Positions 5,236-6,530 of a stretch of 6,530 nucleotides of DNA are shown here, piece by piece. This DNA is from an uncultured Bacteroidales bacterium (GTDB taxonomy: Bacteria; Bacteroidota; Bacteroidia; Bacteroidales; Paludibacteraceae): contig CALCUH010000036.1 of assembly GCA_937907165.1 (NCBI GenBank), positions 1-6,530 of the forward strand. The letters are read 5' to 3'. The notes under the pieces were generated by a model. That model was not told the DNA's origin and did not search any database. It worked only from the letters and a program-made list of their open reading frames with translations. Numbering within the stretch: the first letter of the stretch is position 1; each line of letters starts with the position of its first letter. The translations under genes were made by a program, and so were the position numbers.

Positions 5236-6530
5236 TTACATCATACCGCCCATTCCGCCACCCATTGGAGGCATTGCCGGAGCGGCTGCCTTATCGTCTT
5301 TCTTCTCTGCGATCACGCATTCTGTGGTCAACATCATACCTGCGATGGACGCTGCGTTCTCGAGTGCCACACGAGTCACTTTGGCTGGGTCGATGACGCC
5401 TGCCTTGAAGAAGTTCTCGAATTGGTCGTTACGTGCGTTATAACCGAAGTCGCCTTTGCCTTCTCTAACTTTTTGCACATATACGGCGCCTTCCTTGCCT
5501 GCGTTGGCGATGATTTGGCGAAGAGGTTCCTCGATAGCGCGCCTGATGATGTCGATACCGGTGTTCTCGTCCTCGTTATCACCCTTCAAGCCTTTCAATG
5601 CGTCGATGGCGCGGATGTAGGTGACACCTCCACCAGGAACGATACCTTCCTCGATAGCCGCACGGGTAGAGCACAATGCGTCGTCCACGCGGTCTTTCTT
5701 CTCTTTCATCTCCACTTCTGAAGGTGCGCCTACGTAGAGCACTGCGACACCGCCTGCCAATTTGGCGAGACGCTCTTGCAACTTCTCTTTGTCGTAACTT
5801 GACTTAGTAGTCTCGATTTGAGCCTTGATTTGGTTCACGCGCTCAGCGATGTTCTCCTTCGCACCCGCACCGTTGACGATGGTAGTGTTGTCTTTGTTGA
5901 TGGATACTTTCTCAGCAGAACCCAACAAATCAATTGTTGCGCTCTCCAATTTGATGCCTTTCTCTTCTGAGATGACCATACCACCAGTAAGGATGGCGAT
6001 GTCTTCCAACATCTCCTTACGACGGTCGCCGAAGCCTGGAGCTTTCACTGCGGCTACCTTCAAGGCGCCTCTCAAACGGTTGACTACCAATGTGGTCAAT
6101 GCCTCGCCGTCGATGTCTTCAGCGATGATCAACAACGGACGACCTGATTGTGCGGTTGCTTCCAAGATTGGAAGGATATCTTTCAAGGAAGAGATCTTCT
6201 TGTCGTGGATGAGGATGTATGGGTTGTCGAATTCGACCTCCATCTTCTCTGTGTTGGTCACGAAATATGGAGAGAGGTAACCTCTGTCGAATTGCATTCC
6301 TTCTACGACGTCAACGGTCGTGTCCATACCTTTCGCCTCCTCTACGGTGATGACACCCTCTTTCTTCACCTTAGCCATCGCGTCTGCGATCAACTTTCCG
6401 ATTTCGCTATCGTTGTTTGCTGAAATTGTAGCGACTTGCTCGATTTTGCTGTAGTCGTCGCCAACCTCTTTCGCTTGCTTCTTGATGCTTTCAACCACCT
6501 TAGCGACTGCTTTGTCGATACCGCGCTTCA
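5236..6530 (-). CDS. groEL: 60 kDa chaperonin GroEL, missing its N-terminus at the right edge
   Basis: The frame is open to the window edge and encodes the last 430 residues of GroEL, the ATP-driven double-ring folding chamber that works with GroES in the cytoplasm. The first visible residues, KRGIDKAVAKVVE, align with about residue 117 of the E. coli protein, so some 116 residues lie outside. Expected total length is about 546. Visible hallmarks are the apical-domain stretch GRPLLIIAEDIDGEALTTLV, then KAPGFGDRRKEML, the AGGVAVLYVGA segment, and DDALCSTRAAIEEGIVPGGG, whose second Asp (5680-5682) corresponds to the ATP-hydrolysis residue Asp398. The C-terminal tail, PPMGGGMGGMM, is the usual Gly/Met-rich end. 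The gene is intact as far as it can be seen. groES and the promoter would lie to the right. The GTG at 6498 is an internal valine codon and not the start. Confidence 0.98.
   Translation of the reverse strand, partial: KRGIDKAVAKVVESIKKQAKEVGDDYSKIEQVATISANNDSEIGKLIADAMAKVKKEGVITVEEAKGMDTTVDVVEGMQFDRGYLSPYFVTNTEKMEVEFDNPYILIHDKKISSLKDILPILEATAQSGRPLLIIAEDIDGEALTTLVVNRLRGALKVAAVKAPGFGDRRKEMLEDIAILTGGMVISEEKGIKLESATIDLLGSAEKVSINKDNTTIVNGAGAKENIAERVNQIKAQIETTKSSYDKEKLQERLAKLAGGVAVLYVGAPSEVEMKEKKDRVDDALCSTRAAIEEGIVPGGGVTYIRAIDALKGLKGDNEDENTGIDIIRRAIEEPLRQIIANAGKEGAVYVQKVREGKGDFGYNARNDQFENFFKAGVIDPAKVTRVALENAASIAGMMLTTECVIAEKKDDKAAAPAMPPMGGGMGGMM

Noticed and set aside
5825..6280. 151-codon open frame on the plus strand
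   Set aside because: It lies wholly antisense to groEL, and its composition mirrors the conserved groEL codons. It is a shadow frame.
5236..6498. GroEL starting at the GTG at 6498
   Set aside because: The same frame continues to the window edge with conserved GroEL residues (KRGIDKAVAK), so the gene is truncated by the window and the GTG encodes an internal valine.

Overview
The window looks like core chromosome from a member of the Bacteroidota, probably of the Bacteroidales type. Three things suggest this: the protein sequences resemble that phylum (the aminotransferase N-terminus starting MPQTSNRGQIMPESPIRKL, and a GroEL tail rich in Gly and Met); two upstream regions carry the phylum's TAnnTTTG -7 element; and most starts lack a Shine-Dalgarno sequence. 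Genus cannot be assigned from this. All five genes are on the minus strand, so transcription runs from high to low coordinates.

Layout in transcription order: (1) groEL, entering from the right edge and missing about its first 116 residues, ends at 5236 and is followed by a GC-rich hairpin terminator at about 5171-5214. (2) A monocistronic-looking gene (2962-4971) encodes a 669-residue CbxX/CbbX-like AAA+ ATPase. It has its own well-matched Bacteroidota promoter (TTTG-N21-TAACTTTG at 5097-5129), a leader of roughly 120 nt and an unusually clear Shine-Dalgarno sequence. (3) After a 209-bp gap with a TATCTTTG -7 element comes a tight three-gene cluster: a class I PLP aminotransferase (1553-2752), a LolC/LolE-type ABC permease (299-1546, 6 bp later) and the start of tgt, the queuosine tRNA-guanine transglycosylase (1-284, 14 bp later), which runs off the left edge.

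The clustered genes do unrelated jobs (amino-acid metabolism, lipoprotein release from the inner membrane, tRNA modification), so the tight spacing implies co-transcription rather than one pathway. groEL and the AAA+ gene are separated by a terminator and a promoter.

The only gene that stands out is the AAA+ protein. By my manual alignment it is a tandem AAA+ protein: the first module has lost the Walker A lysine and the Walker B glutamate, the second is intact and has a CbbX-like pore loop, and both follow an N-terminal domain of about 120 residues that I do not recognise. No CRISPR array, RNA gene, transposon or phage signature is visible. I do not see convincing evidence of a multi-gene undescribed system here; the AAA+ protein is the best lead.
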